Shown here: positions 36,908 to 45,673 of the stretch, one piece after another
Layout: the number at the start of each line of letters is the position of its first letter
Numbering within the stretch: position 1 is the stretch's first letter
From: Brevibacillus brevis
Lineage (GTDB): Bacteria > Bacillota > Bacilli > Brevibacillales > Brevibacillaceae
DNA: 64,000 bases
Reading direction: 5' to 3'
Assembly (NCBI RefSeq): GCF_001039275.2
Contig: NZ_CP030117.1
Location: 1,323,501 to 1,387,500, forward strand
Notes under the pieces: model-generated
What the model was told of the DNA's origin: nothing
Seen by the model: the letters and a program-made list of their open reading frames with translations, nothing else
Databases searched by the model: none
Translations under genes and position numbers: made by a program

Positions 36908-37179
36908 GGAAATCCCTCCTCTGGCGTAAGTCCGCTCATCTCTTGCTATACCGTTTCTGTACGTGAAAATGGTTTTCCTCTTGGAATCGTGCGACAAAAT
37001 CTCACAGTGTTCGTAAGCAGTGTGCTGATTTGGCGTCAATTTGTCACCAGACGACAAAGTTGTTGGCAAAATGAGGACAAATGACGGACGGGTACAAGTA
37101 CATTTTCTCTTTAACTCCGCATGTGCTCAGTAGGGCTATGCCAAATGTTCATAGGATGCATGAGAAGGAGGGATTAACC

Positions 37180-37377
37180 ATGGCATTCAAAGATCAGGTA
37201 AAAAAATTCGAAGGCAGAAATGTTAGGGTTGCCACTGTAGACGGCACTTTTTTTGGTCGTCTAGTACAAGTAAAATCGACCACCATTATTTTGGAAGAGC
37301 GCAATGGTAATCGCCGCACCATTATTCGTGATTCGAAAATTGTTGCCGTTACAGAGCATGACGGCGACGATTGCTAA
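37180..37377 (+). CDS. Small Sm/SH3-like beta-barrel protein
   Basis: The 65-residue protein is predicted to be nearly all beta: FEGRNVRVATVDGTFFGRL, then VQVKSTTIILEERNG and RRTIIRDSKIVAVTEH, a five-strand small-barrel pattern as in YuzF/DUF2642 or Sm-like proteins. An acidic DGDDC tail follows. GAAGGAGGG precedes ATG 37180. Function unknown; spore-coat or RNA-associated roles would both fit such proteins. Followed by a terminator. Confidence 0.72.
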   Translation: MAFKDQVKKFEGRNVRVATVDGTFFGRLVQVKSTTIILEERNGNRRTIIRDSKIVAVTEHDGDDC

Positions 37378-37410
37378 GTACTGATTGTAGAAAAATAGGA
37401 TTTGTTTCTC

Positions 37411-37440
37411 AGGCTGTCGAGTGATCGACGGCCTTTTCTA
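37411..37440 (+). terminator. Terminator after the small beta-barrel gene
   Basis: GGCTGTCGA pairs with TCGACGGCC (one G-U pair), followed by TTTT. Confidence 0.75.
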
Positions 37441-37510
37441 TTCTTTACACCCTGCGGCATGGTAACATTAAAGGGACTGAAAAAACGCTGCGAATAGAGG
37501 GGGTAACACT

Positions 37511-38206
37511 ATGTTGGATATTCGGTTTCACGGACATTCTTCCGTGCAGGTAACAAGTGAAGGGCATTCGATCATGATTGATCCATTTATTTCAGGAAGC
37601 CCAGTGGCAGCAACCAAGCTGGAAGACATCTCTGTTCAGTACATTCTTCTAACACATGGACACCAGGATCATATTTTGGATGCGGTAGAGTTGGCCAAGA
37701 AAAACGATGCGACAATCGTTGCAACCCATGAGCTTGCTACCTATTTGAGCTGGCAGGGAGTCAAGACCATCTCGATGAATCTGGGAGGCTCTATCAAACT
37801 GCCATTTGGAAAAGTGAAAATGACACAGGCGTTCCACAGCTCCGGTGTCGTGCTGGATGATGAGAAACAAATCGTGTACATGGGAATGCCAGGGGGCTTT
37901 GTGATCGAGCTAGGTGGAAAAACGCTCTATCACGCAGGGGATACAGGATTGTTCGGTGACATGAAGCTAATCGGAGAGCGTCATAACATCGATTTGGCGT
38001 TCCTGCCGATTGGAGATGTGTTCACAATGGGACCTGAGGATGCACTCGTTGCTGCCGAGTGGGTACAAGCCGATTTTGTTGTCCCAATTCATTACGATAC
38101 ATTCCCGCCGATCAAACAGGATGGGGAAGCGTTCGTAGCCGAGCTGGCTGAAAAAGACATCAGAGGCAAGGCATTGAAGCCAGGGGAGACATTGCGTTTG
38201 CCATAA
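37511..38206 (+). CDS. UPF0173 metal-dependent hydrolase (metallo-beta-lactamase fold)
   Basis: A 231-residue protein of the UPF0173/YtkL family: N-terminal FHGHSSVQV, zinc motif THGHQDH (residues 48-54), [11 protein letters not shown] (about 143-153) and a C-terminal [12 protein letters not shown]is. The fold hydrolyses phosphoesters or thioesters with two metals; the substrate is unknown. GAGGGGG lies before the ATG. A strong terminator follows, and then the palindromic repeat array. Confidence 0.92.
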   Translation: MLDIRFHGHSSVQVTSEGHSIMIDPFISGSPVAATKLEDISVQYILLTHGHQDHILDAVELAKKNDATIVATHELATYLSWQGVKTISMNLGGSIKLPFGKVKMTQAFHSSGVVLDDEKQIVYMGMPGGFVIELGGKTLYHAGDTGLFGDMKLIGERHNIDLAFLPIGDVFTMGPEDALVAAEWVQADFVVPIHYDTFPPIKQDGEAFVAELAEKDIRGKALKPGETLRLP

Positions 38207-38223
38207 CACGATCTTGATACATA

Positions 38224-38261
38224 GAACCGCTAATCTACCGAGGGTGAGATTAGCGGTTTTT
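38224..38261 (+). terminator. Terminator after UPF0173 gene
   Basis: AACCGCTAATCT pairs perfectly with AGATTAGCGGTT, followed by TTTTT. Confidence 0.93.
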
Positions 38262-38268
38262 TTATGGG

Positions 38269-38521
38269 GGTTCTAGGTATGTGGCTGCGGTGGGGAGAAG
38301 AATATTTCCAGACTAGGCTCCAGGCTCCGTCCCGCTGGGGGTTGGGACTGTCCGCTCCGAAGGGATTTGCGGGGAAACGCAAAAGTGGTAGCCGCTTCGT
38401 CGTATGGGCACGTTGCGTTTCTTTTGCCCGCAAATCCCTTCTCCGCTCGGTAGGACTCCACAAGTCGCTACGTCTGGAAATATTCTTCTCTGTCGGAACT
38501 GATTATGTTCTTCCATCTTTT
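38269..38521. repeat. Palindromic repeat A, copy 1
   Basis: About 250 bp, repeated 510 bp downstream with seven substitutions by my count over 241 bp. It folds back on itself: GAGAAGAATATTTCCAGAC (38295-38313) pairs perfectly with 38472-38490; AAGGGATTTGCGGG (38360-38373) with 38427-38440; AAACGCAA with TTGCGTTT at the tip. It contains no plausible gene. No transposase or clear target-site duplication is visible. Confidence 0.88.
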
Positions 38522-38534
38522 AAAAAATCGGATC

Positions 38535-38769
38535 ACACGGAAAGCTCGTAGAGGAAACAGGAGAAAAAAGCGAAGATCTTAGGGACACCGACCGAGGCGC
38601 AATGAAAAAAAGAGAAACAAGCTCTTAGCGTCCACCTCTGAGACGCCTCCTGAACGGACGACTTTGGACGCGGGTTTCGCTTTTTTTCATGGAGCCGGGC
38701 AGTCAATCCCACAGGGGGTGGACCTAGAAGCTGAGCGTTTTCTCCTGTTTCCTCCCCAGCACTACAGCA
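38535..38769. repeat. Palindromic repeat B, copy 1
   Basis: About 235 bp, repeated 518 bp downstream with a more diverged middle. Nested arms: GAGGAAACAGGAGAAAA (38551-38567) pairs with 38738-38754 perfectly; ATGAAAAAAAGAGAAAC (38602-38618) with 38674-38690 at 16 of 17; GCGTCCA with TGGACGC at the centre. No gene. Confidence 0.85.
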
Positions 38770-38778
38770 GCAACTTGA

Positions 38779-39031
38779 GGTTCCCGTTATGTAGCTGCGG
38801 TGGGGAGAAGAATATTTCCAGACTAGGCTCCAGGCTCCGTCCCGCTGGGGGTTGGGACTGTCCGCTCCGAAGGGATTTGCGGGGAAACGCAAAAGTGGTA
38901 GCCGCTTCGTCGCAGGGGCACATTGCGTTTCTTTTGCCCGCAAATCCCTTCTCCGCTCGGTAGGACTTCACAAGTCGCTACGTCTGGAAATATTCTTCTC
39001 TGTCGGAACTGATTACATTCTTCCATCTTTT
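38779..39031. repeat. Palindromic repeat A, copy 2
   Basis: Nearly identical to copy 1 and in the same orientation, with all hairpin arms conserved. Most differences from copy 1 lie in the tip loop region (around 38912-38922) and near the 3' end. Confidence 0.88.
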
Positions 39032-39052
39032 CAGGCATTTAAGACCCGGTTA

Positions 39053-39285
39053 ACACGGAAAGCTCGTAGAGGAAACAGGAGAAAAAAGCGAAGATATTTG
39101 GTACACCGACCGAGACGGAATGCAAAAAGCGAAACACGCCCTTAAGCGTCCACCTCTGAAATACATCCTGAAAGGACCACTTTGGACGCGGTTTCGCTTT
39201 TTGCATGGAGGCGGGCAGTGAATCCCCCAGCGGGTGGGACAAGAATCTAAGCGTTTTCTCCTGTTTCCTCCCCGGCACTACAGCA
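39053..39285. repeat. Palindromic repeat B, copy 2
   Basis: Same orientation as copy 1. The outer arms are conserved. The middle arm is ATGCAAAAAGCGAAAC (39120-39135), pairing perfectly with 39191-39206, where copy 1 has a longer A/T run on both sides; the two arms therefore changed together. About 120 bp without a gene follow before the TspO start. Confidence 0.85.
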
Positions 39286-39404
39286 ACGTACCAAAAAGTT
39301 TTTTATACCAAAAAAGAAATCTCTGAAACTAGCATGAAAAGAACAGGACCACTCATAGATATAAAAGAGTAACGAAGAGTAAAGAAGAAAGGGTGACTTC
39401 CTGG

Positions 39405-39863
39405 ATGAGATTGGTGCACAATAGTCTTCTATTTCTTGCGGGAGTGGTCCTCTATTCACTGGGTGGTCTTGCTTTTCCATACGGTGGGGACTGGTATGAT
39501 TCCCTGGCCAAGCCCGATGGGACACCGCCAATTTACTTGTTCCGTATCATCTGGCTCATTTTATATGCACTCATAGCATGGTCGCTCCTGATCTTGATTC
39601 GAACCAGGCAGATAGACCGCGAGCTTTTGCTTCTATATGGAATCAATTGGTTTTTTCATCAACTTTTTTTCGTATTGTTTATCGGCTATCAACTGCTCGT
39701 GTTGGCTGCGCTGGATACCATTCTGGTGATGTATTCCACATGGGTGCTGATTCGCGCCATTCGTCCCCACCACAAAATTGCATCCTCACTGCTCATTCCC
39801 TCTTTCATGTGGAGCTTGTTTGCGATGTGTCTCGCGGTTGGCTTCTGCCTGCTCAACCTGTGA
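39405..39863 (+). CDS. TspO/MBR-family membrane protein
   Basis: A 152-residue protein with five hydrophobic helices and TspO marks: WYDSLAKPDGTPP near residue 32, RIIWLILYALIAWSL and the NWFFHQLFF segment. TspO proteins bind porphyrins and act in tetrapyrrole or stress handling in bacteria. I start at ATG 39405; the in-frame GTG at 39393 lies directly on the AGAAAGG ribosome site. The convergent deaminase gene ends 13 bases after its stop. Confidence 0.85.
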   Translation: MRLVHNSLLFLAGVVLYSLGGLAFPYGGDWYDSLAKPDGTPPIYLFRIIWLILYALIAWSLLILIRTRQIDRELLLLYGINWFFHQLFFVLFIGYQLLVLAALDTILVMYSTWVLIRAIRPHHKIASSLLIPSFMWSLFAMCLAVGFCLLNL

Positions 39864-39876
39864 GAGCACAAAATAA

Positions 39877-41169
39877 TTACAGGCCCTCTACGAGTCGGCT
39901 GGCTCGCGCTGTCGCTTCTCTCTTTATTTCCTCCCAATGAAGGGTTTGGAATTGGCGCTGATACATCAAAATTTCTCCGTTCACAATAGTTGTATCCACA
40001 TCGGCTCCTGTTGCGCTGTATGCAAGCAGGGCAGGGATGTCATGGACAGGCTGCAGGTGCGGTTTATCCAGATCGATCAGGATGAGATCAGCTCTCTTCC
40101 CGGCTTCCAGAGTTCCGACCTCGTGATCGATCGCAAGCAGCTTTGCACTTTCGATGGTAGCCATGCGCAAGGCTGCTTCGGCAGGAAGAACCGTCGGATC
40201 GCCGTGCTTGAGCTTTTGCATCCAAGTTGCGGCTTTGATCTCGGCAAACATATCGAGAGTCGTAGCACTGCCAGCACCATCTGTTCCCATCCCGACAGTG
40301 ACCCCAGCCTCGATCAGCTCTCTGACAGGGGCGATGCCGCAGCCGAGCTTCAAATTGCTGACAGGATTATGTGCGACACCGCCTCTCATCCTGCGAAGAA
40401 GTGAGACATCGGATTCATTCAGATGAACAGCATGCGCGAGCAAGACGTGGGTGTCGTGGAACATGCCCAGTTCATGCAAATACTCCGTGGGAGTCTGATT
40501 GTACTGGGTCCGGATTTTTTCTCCTTCCTCAATCGTTTCAGCCAGATGGATGTGGAGCGGGATTTTGCGCTTGCGGGCAAGCTCGATGACTCCTTGCAAA
40601 GGCTTCGGAGGGCACGTATAAGGAGCGTGCGGACCGAGCATCGTCGTGATTCTGCCATCGCCGGCCCCCGTCCAGTTGTCGATGAGGTCTAAGGCTTCAG
40701 CCATTCGTCGTCCTCCGTCATCCTCGAAAAAGACCATGCCGCGAGTCAAGGAAGCGCGTATCCCGGAATCAAGTACCGCTTGGGCAACCGCATCCATATG
40801 CACGTACATATCGGCAAAAGCGGTCGTGCCAGAAGCGATCATTTCCGCGATTCCCAGTGTCGTTCCCCAGTAGACATCTTCTCTTGTCATCCGGGCTTCA
40901 GCAGGAAGCATCTTTTTGTCCAACCAATCCATCAGCTTGAGGTCATCGGAAAAAGCACGCAGCAAGGACATGCTGGCATGGTTGTGCGCGTTGATGAGAC
41001 CAGGCATTGCTACCTTATTTTTAGCCAGTATGACACGGTCTGCTTCCTCTTCAAGGGATGGTCCGATTTTGGCGATTCGACCATCCACGATCCAAATATC
41101 CCCGAGAAATGGCTTCTCTCCCTCAACCATCGTCAATAACATGCAGTCTTTAATCAGTAACGTTTTCAT
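39877..41169 (-). CDS. mtaD: 5-methylthioadenosine/S-adenosylhomocysteine deaminase-type amidohydrolase
   Basis: A 430-residue amidohydrolase with the MtaD/SsnA pattern: PGLINAHNHASMSLLRAF (metal His pair about residues 62-64), LGPHAPYTCPP (about 178), HIHLAETIEEGEKI, LAHAVHLNESDV, and MGTDGAGSATTLDMF (metal Asp). It should deaminate methylthioadenosine or S-adenosylhomocysteine to the inosyl forms, part of purine and sulfur salvage. AAGGAGG precedes ATG. No SAM or SAH riboswitch is visible upstream. Other purine-type substrates remain possible. Confidence 0.85.
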   Translation of the reverse strand: MKTLLIKDCMLLTMVEGEKPFLGDIWIVDGRIAKIGPSLEEEADRVILAKNKVAMPGLINAHNHASMSLLRAFSDDLKLMDWLDKKMLPAEARMTREDVYWGTTLGIAEMIASGTTAFADMYVHMDAVAQAVLDSGIRASLTRGMVFFEDDGGRRMAEALDLIDNWTGAGDGRITTMLGPHAPYTCPPKPLQGVIELARKRKIPLHIHLAETIEEGEKIRTQYNQTPTEYLHELGMFHDTHVLLAHAVHLNESDVSLLRRMRGGVAHNPVSNLKLGCGIAPVRELIEAGVTVGMGTDGAGSATTLDMFAEIKAATWMQKLKHGDPTVLPAEAALRMATIESAKLLAIDHEVGTLEAGKRADLILIDLDKPHLQPVHDIPALLAYSATGADVDTTIVNGEILMYQRQFQTLHWEEIKREATARASRLVEGL

Positions 41170-41323
41170 GGGAAAATCCTCCTTTTTATTCCTGGTAGCG
41201 ATGCAAGCGTAAAGCTTGACGCCGCGAGAAAGTCAAGGAGGGAATTTTTAGAAAAGGAGAGAACAAATTCAGAAGAGTTGTGCTGAGCTTCGTGATTTTG
41301 AAATATTGTTTATTAGATAACAA

Positions 41324-41352
41324 TTGACTAGAGAAATAATGCTACATAAAAT
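41324..41352 (+). promoter_or_regulatory. Promoter of the MurR-like operon
   Basis: TTGACT (41324-41329) and TAAAAT (41347-41352) are separated by 17 bp, a good vegetative sigma-A promoter. TTATTAGATAACAA directly upstream is partly palindromic (TTATTAGATAA) and could hold an operator. Confidence 0.75.
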
Positions 41353-41379
41353 GTAGATAAGATTTGGGGGAAGAAAGCG

Positions 41380-42246
41380 ATGTCACATATGTTAAATGGA
41401 GGGCTTGTCGGCCTACAAGCAATCTTGGATCAATTGAAGCCTTCAGAGCGAAAAGTCGCTGATTATATCCTGGCTCACCCGGAAGATGTCGTGAAGCTTT
41501 CTGTCCAAAAACTGGCGGAATATAGTGGGGTTTCCGAGGCGACGATTATCCGTTTGGCTCGCTCTCTTAATATGAAGGGATATCAGGAGCTGAAGCTGCG
41601 CGTCGCGGGAGATTTGACGAAACAGACGGCGATGGGCAGCTATCAGGAGATTATGATGGAGGGTTCAGTTGAATCGATTATGCAAGCGGTCAGCTGGAAC
41701 AACATTCAATCCATCCAGGATACGCTCTCCGTCTTGTCCAACGAAGAAGTAAAGAAAGCAGTCGACGTGTTGTCGGTAGCCAGGAAGATCGATGTCTACG
41801 GGGTCGGTGCATCCGCAGTCATTGCTGACGATATCCGGCAAAAATTTTCGCGGATTAACTTGTGGTGTGAGGCTTATTCGGATTTTCACGCACAATTGAC
41901 GTCGGCAGTCACTTTAACGGAAAAAGACGTGGTTATCGGCATATCTTATTCAGGACAGACCGAAGACATTATTCAATCGCTGACGGAGGCCAAGCAGCAG
42001 GGAGCGACCATCATTACCCTGACCAAATTCGGACCCTCGCCAGTAGCCGAACTAGCCAACATTCGGCTGTTCACCAGCTCGGTAGAAAAAAGCATTCGCA
42101 GCGGAGCCATGGCTTCACGCATTGCTCAATTGAACGTCATCGATATTTTATTTATTACCATGATCAGCAGGATGCAAGAGCAAGTCATTCCCCTGTTGGA
42201 AAAATCAAGGCTTGCTGTCAGCCGAACGAAACGCTCATCGACGTAG
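41380..42246 (+). CDS. MurR/RpiR-family regulator
   Basis: A 288-residue protein with an N-terminal RpiR helix-turn-helix (KPSERKVADYILAHPEDVV, then LAEYSGVSEATIIRLARSL, residues 20-70) and a C-terminal SIS sugar-phosphate-binding domain (DVYGVGASAVIADD; VIGISYSGQTEDI, residues 135-260). It probably senses a sugar phosphate such as MurNAc-6P or GlcNAc-6P. It heads an operon with a serine hydrolase, sugar ABC transporter and sugar kinase, which it likely controls. Confidence 0.92.
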   Translation: MSHMLNGGLVGLQAILDQLKPSERKVADYILAHPEDVVKLSVQKLAEYSGVSEATIIRLARSLNMKGYQELKLRVAGDLTKQTAMGSYQEIMMEGSVESIMQAVSWNNIQSIQDTLSVLSNEEVKKAVDVLSVARKIDVYGVGASAVIADDIRQKFSRINLWCEAYSDFHAQLTSAVTLTEKDVVIGISYSGQTEDIIQSLTEAKQQGATIITLTKFGPSPVAELANIRLFTSSVEKSIRSGAMASRIAQLNVIDILFITMISRMQEQVIPLLEKSRLAVSRTKRSST

Positions 42247-42263
42247 GAGAAGGGAGGGAAGAC

Positions 42264-43301
42264 GTGGACGATTTGGAGCTGCTATTGCAAGGATGGGTGG
42301 ACAACGGTTTGCTGCCGGGAGCTGCCTTGCGAATCGTGCGTGATCGTCGTATCTGGTATGCGTGTGATGTCGGAACGACGAGTATTACCAAAGACCAGCG
42401 GGTGACGCCGGATACCATGTTTGACCTGGCGTCGCTCACCAAAGTGACGGCGACGCTGCCGGCTATCCTTTTGCTCGTGCAGGAGAGAGTGATAGCGCTA
42501 GATGATCAGATTGGTCGATTTTTCCCCGATTGTCCCGCTGATAAAAAGCGGATCACACTCGCACAACTGCTCGCACATACCTCAGGAATGCCGGCAGATT
42601 TGGCAGAGAGAAGGCGCGATAGCGAGATCGATTTGCCAGAGCTATTGTATGCGCAAGAATTGATTCACGAGCCAGGGGCCCAGGTAGTTTACAGTGATTT
42701 GGGCATGATCTGGTTGGGCCTCGTTATCGAACAAGTAACCGGAGAGCGCTTGGACCAGTTTGTTACCCGGCGCCTCTTCACCCCATTGGGCATGGCACAA
42801 ACCGTTTACTGTCCAAATCAGCAAATTTATCGGAATATTGCGTCTACTGAGTATTGCCGTCTCACTAACTCCTACATTACAGGCGAGGTTCATGATGAGA
42901 AAGCATTTGCGATGGGAGGGGTTGCCGGACATGCTGGACTATTTTCAACGGCTGACGATCTGTGCCGATACGCGATGAGCTGGTTGTACCAAGATCCTCG
43001 AATACTTGCGAGCGAATGGTATGAACTGGCGATTCGTAACCATACAGAGCAAGCAGGGGGGAATAGAGGGTATGGCTGGGAGCTCAATCAAGCTTCGACC
43101 ACCTTGAGCTGTGGAAACGGCTTGCATCGTAAGAGCTTCGGGCATACGGGCTTTACTGGAACCAGTATGTGGATCGATCCGGAGCAACAGTTTGCTGTCA
43201 TCTTTCTTACCAACGCCGTTCATCTAGGCCGCAATCATCAGCTTCGGCAATTACGACCAATTTTGCACGATGCGGTTACGGCTCAGCTTTTGCAGACCTA
43301 A
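42264..43301 (+). CDS. Beta-lactamase-fold serine hydrolase
   Basis: A 345-residue protein with class C beta-lactamase/esterase-type motifs: nucleophile SLTK (about residues 57-60), YSD (about 143-145) and a late HTGFTG (about 295), in place of KTG. Relatives include the Bacillus amidase AmiE (YbbE) in the muropeptide operon. Unlike AmiE I see no signal peptide, so this protein would act in the cytoplasm on imported material or on D-amino-acid esters. GTG start with GGGAGGGAAG upstream, 17 bases after murR. Confidence 0.85.
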   Translation: MDDLELLLQGWVDNGLLPGAALRIVRDRRIWYACDVGTTSITKDQRVTPDTMFDLASLTKVTATLPAILLLVQERVIALDDQIGRFFPDCPADKKRITLAQLLAHTSGMPADLAERRRDSEIDLPELLYAQELIHEPGAQVVYSDLGMIWLGLVIEQVTGERLDQFVTRRLFTPLGMAQTVYCPNQQIYRNIASTEYCRLTNSYITGEVHDEKAFAMGGVAGHAGLFSTADDLCRYAMSWLYQDPRILASEWYELAIRNHTEQAGGNRGYGWELNQASTTLSCGNGLHRKSFGHTGFTGTSMWIDPEQQFAVIFLTNAVHLGRNHQLRQLRPILHDAVTAQLLQT

Positions 43302-43326
43302 GGGAAGAAAAAGGGGAGGGTTTCGC

Positions 43327-44610
43327 ATGAAGCAATTTCGTTTTCGCTATGTAGCTTCAATCGTGTTGGCTGCAGTTATGGTAGTGACAGGATGTAGTAG
43401 TGGAGGAACCGAAACAGAGTCTGGCGGCGGGCAGGGTGGAGGACAGCAGGTAACACTCTCGATGCATAGCTGGCGTGTAGAAGACACAGAGGGCTACAAA
43501 GCCATCATCAAAGCTTTTGAGGCAGACAATCCGAATATCAAGATCGACTTCAAACCATTCAAAGCAACGGAGTACAATACCATCCTGAACACGGCGCTCC
43601 AAAGCGACAGTGGTCCTGATATTTTGCAACTGCGTCCCTACGCTCCAGGGATTACTCTGGCTGAAGCTGGACATCTGGAGCCCCTCGACAATGTGCCAGG
43701 TATATCTACCATACCAAAAGACGTGCTCGCAGCAGCCACAGGTAAAGACGGTAAAGTCTACGGTGTCCCACTATCCCTGAACTCCACGCAATTTTACTAC
43801 AACAAGAAAATCTTCGAGCAAAACGGACTCCAGGCACCGAAAAGCTGGGATGAGCTGATCGCGACAGCCAAAACATTGAAGGAGAAAGGAATCGTCCCGA
43901 TCTCTTTCGGAGCAAAGGAAGGCTGGCTCCTCTCTCTCAGTCATGGTGTGATTGCCCCTGCTAGCTACAGCGGAACGAATTATCTCGACAAGCTGCTAAA
44001 AGGAGAAAGTGACCTGAAAAGTGCCGAGTTCCTCCAATCTGTGCAGCGTATGCAAGAACTTATTCCTTATTTCCCGGAAAATTATGTAGGTCTCGAATTG
44101 AATGATATGCGGACGTTGTTCGCCACGGAAAAAGCAGCGATGTTCATCAATGGCAGCTTTGAACTGGAAGGAATCAAAAAGCTCAACCCCGATTTGCCAC
44201 TTGATTTCTTTCCAATGCCAACCAATGACGGAAAACATGTCCTGACAACCTGGGTCGATGGTTCCTATGCCGTCAATGCCAAGTCCAAACACAAAGCAGA
44301 GGCATTGAAGTTCATGGAATTCATGGCGACGAAAAAGTTCGGGGAGCTATTCGCAAATCAGTTCAAACGAATCAGCGCGGTGCCAGGTGTATCGACTGAC
44401 GATCCGTTGGTAAACAAGATGGCAGAGCTGTCCCAATCAAGCGCCACGCCCTACTTGATGGTCGTCAGCTTCGCGGAAGGAAAACCGACCACGAAGCAAA
44501 CATTAGAAAATGCCCTCCAAGGCATGTATTTAGGCAAGCTCACCCCTGAGCAGGTCGTAGAAGAAGTCCAAAAGTCGGCGGCTACCTGGTTTCCTCCCTT
44601 TAAAAAGTAG
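43327..44610 (+). CDS. Sugar ABC transporter substrate-binding lipoprotein
   Basis: A 427-residue lipoprotein of extracellular solute-binding family 1: signal with lipobox VVTGC (Cys22), Gly-rich linker (to about 40), then MHSWRVEDTEGYKAIIKAFEADNP and the family's YGVPLSLNSTQFYYNKKIF pattern. It binds an oligosaccharide or amino sugar outside the membrane. ATG 43327 follows GGGGAGGG. A stable hairpin follows the stop, likely protecting this message relative to the permease genes. Confidence 0.92.
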   Translation: MKQFRFRYVASIVLAAVMVVTGCSSGGTETESGGGQGGGQQVTLSMHSWRVEDTEGYKAIIKAFEADNPNIKIDFKPFKATEYNTILNTALQSDSGPDILQLRPYAPGITLAEAGHLEPLDNVPGISTIPKDVLAAATGKDGKVYGVPLSLNSTQFYYNKKIFEQNGLQAPKSWDELIATAKTLKEKGIVPISFGAKEGWLLSLSHGVIAPASYSGTNYLDKLLKGESDLKSAEFLQSVQRMQELIPYFPENYVGLELNDMRTLFATEKAAMFINGSFELEGIKKLNPDLPLDFFPMPTNDGKHVLTTWVDGSYAVNAKSKHKAEALKFMEFMATKKFGELFANQFKRISAVPGVSTDDPLVNKMAELSQSSATPYLMVVSFAEGKPTTKQTLENALQGMYLGKLTPEQVVEEVQKSAATWFPPFKK

Positions 44611-44627
44611 AAAATAGCAAACGAAAA

Positions 44628-44657
44628 GGGGAGTGGACCTGAGTTGGGTTCACTCCC
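44628..44657 (+). promoter_or_regulatory. Intercistronic hairpin after the binding-protein gene
   Basis: GGGAGTGGACC pairs with GGGTTCACTCCC with one mismatch or bulge. There is no T-run, so it is more likely an mRNA-stability or attenuation element than a full terminator. Confidence 0.6.
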
Positions 44658-44695
44658 GGCTTCTAAACAGACCGCGATGATTTTCATAAGAAGGG

Positions 44696-45640
44696 GTGGG
44701 TATCATCGAGACGGTAAACCGGAAAAGCATTCGAACAAAGGGGCAGGTGCGCTGGCTGATTCACTTGTTTCCGCTGCCCGCGCTTGTTATTTATACGTTG
44801 TTTGTCGTGTACCCGATCTTTTCGGCATTTTTGTACAGCTTGTACGACTGGAATGGCATCAAGCGCGGGGTTTTTGTCGGACTGCAAAATTTCATTACGC
44901 TGTTTACGGTAGAGCCTTTCAACGAAATGTTCTGGAATGCTTTACGGCATAACGTCTTCTACTTTGTGGTCGAAATGATTGTGCAAAATGGGATTGCCTT
45001 CGGACTGGCTTTTCTCATCTATCGCAAAATACGAGGTTCCGGGTTTCTCAAGATCGCTTATTTCATGCCAAGGTTGTTGTCTGTCATTGTGATTGGGTTT
45101 TTATGGAAATTAATTTTAAATCCGAATTACGGTGCACTCAATACCGTTTTGGGGAAAATTGGTCTCGAAGAGTGGGCCAGACCATGGCTCGGTGATCCGG
45201 ATACAGCGCTTCTCGCGATCATTTTGATTAACTGCTGGTTTGGCATAGGCTTTGCCATGCTGATCTTTTTGGCGGGACTTCAGTCGATCCCGGAGGATTT
45301 GATCGAGGCGGCGAGGTTGGATGGGGCAACAGGCTGGCGGATGTTGTGGAAAATGATTTTGCCGCTGTGCATGCCAGCAATCACGATTATGACGATATTC
45401 ACGTTCATTCAGGCCTTTGAAGCGTTCGAGCTCGTCTACGCCATGCAAGGCTCGATGGGTGAGCCGTTTTATTCGACGGATACGCTGGCTGTTTACTTTT
45501 ATCGCATGGCATTTAGCAGCGGAGCTGGGGATGTCACACTTGGACTCGGTTCGGCATTGGCTGTCGTGTTGTTTTTCATCGTCGGATCTGTGTCGGCGCT
45601 GTCACTCTATTTGATGAGGAAACGAGAAGTCCAACACTAG
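44696..45640 (+). CDS. Sugar ABC transporter permease 1 (MalF-like)
   Basis: A 314-residue permease with six membrane helices and the binding-protein-dependent EAA loop (EAARLDGATGWRMLWKMILPL, about residue 203). It forms the channel with the next gene; the ATPase is not in the operon, so a shared MsmX-type ATPase elsewhere is expected. The start is uncertain: GTG 44696 touches AAGGGG, while GTG 44747 has AAAGGGG 4 bases before it. Either gives an intact first helix. Confidence 0.92.
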   Translation: MGIIETVNRKSIRTKGQVRWLIHLFPLPALVIYTLFVVYPIFSAFLYSLYDWNGIKRGVFVGLQNFITLFTVEPFNEMFWNALRHNVFYFVVEMIVQNGIAFGLAFLIYRKIRGSGFLKIAYFMPRLLSVIVIGFLWKLILNPNYGALNTVLGKIGLEEWARPWLGDPDTALLAIILINCWFGIGFAMLIFLAGLQSIPEDLIEAARLDGATGWRMLWKMILPLCMPAITIMTIFTFIQAFEAFELVYAMQGSMGEPFYSTDTLAVYFYRMAFSSGAGDVTLGLGSALAVVLFFIVGSVSALSLYLMRKREVQH

Positions 45641-45673
45641 TTGCGTGTTCCTGAGTGGAAAGGAGGATGCGAT

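Noticed and set aside
38264..39278. Short reading frames within the A and B repeats
   Set aside because: They cross the palindromic arms, differ between copies and lack start signals; the repeats are treated as non-coding.
38269..39285. Repeat array as a CRISPR or an insertion sequence
   Set aside because: The units are 235-250 bp, not short repeats with unique spacers, and contain no transposase or clear terminal inverted repeats with target duplication.
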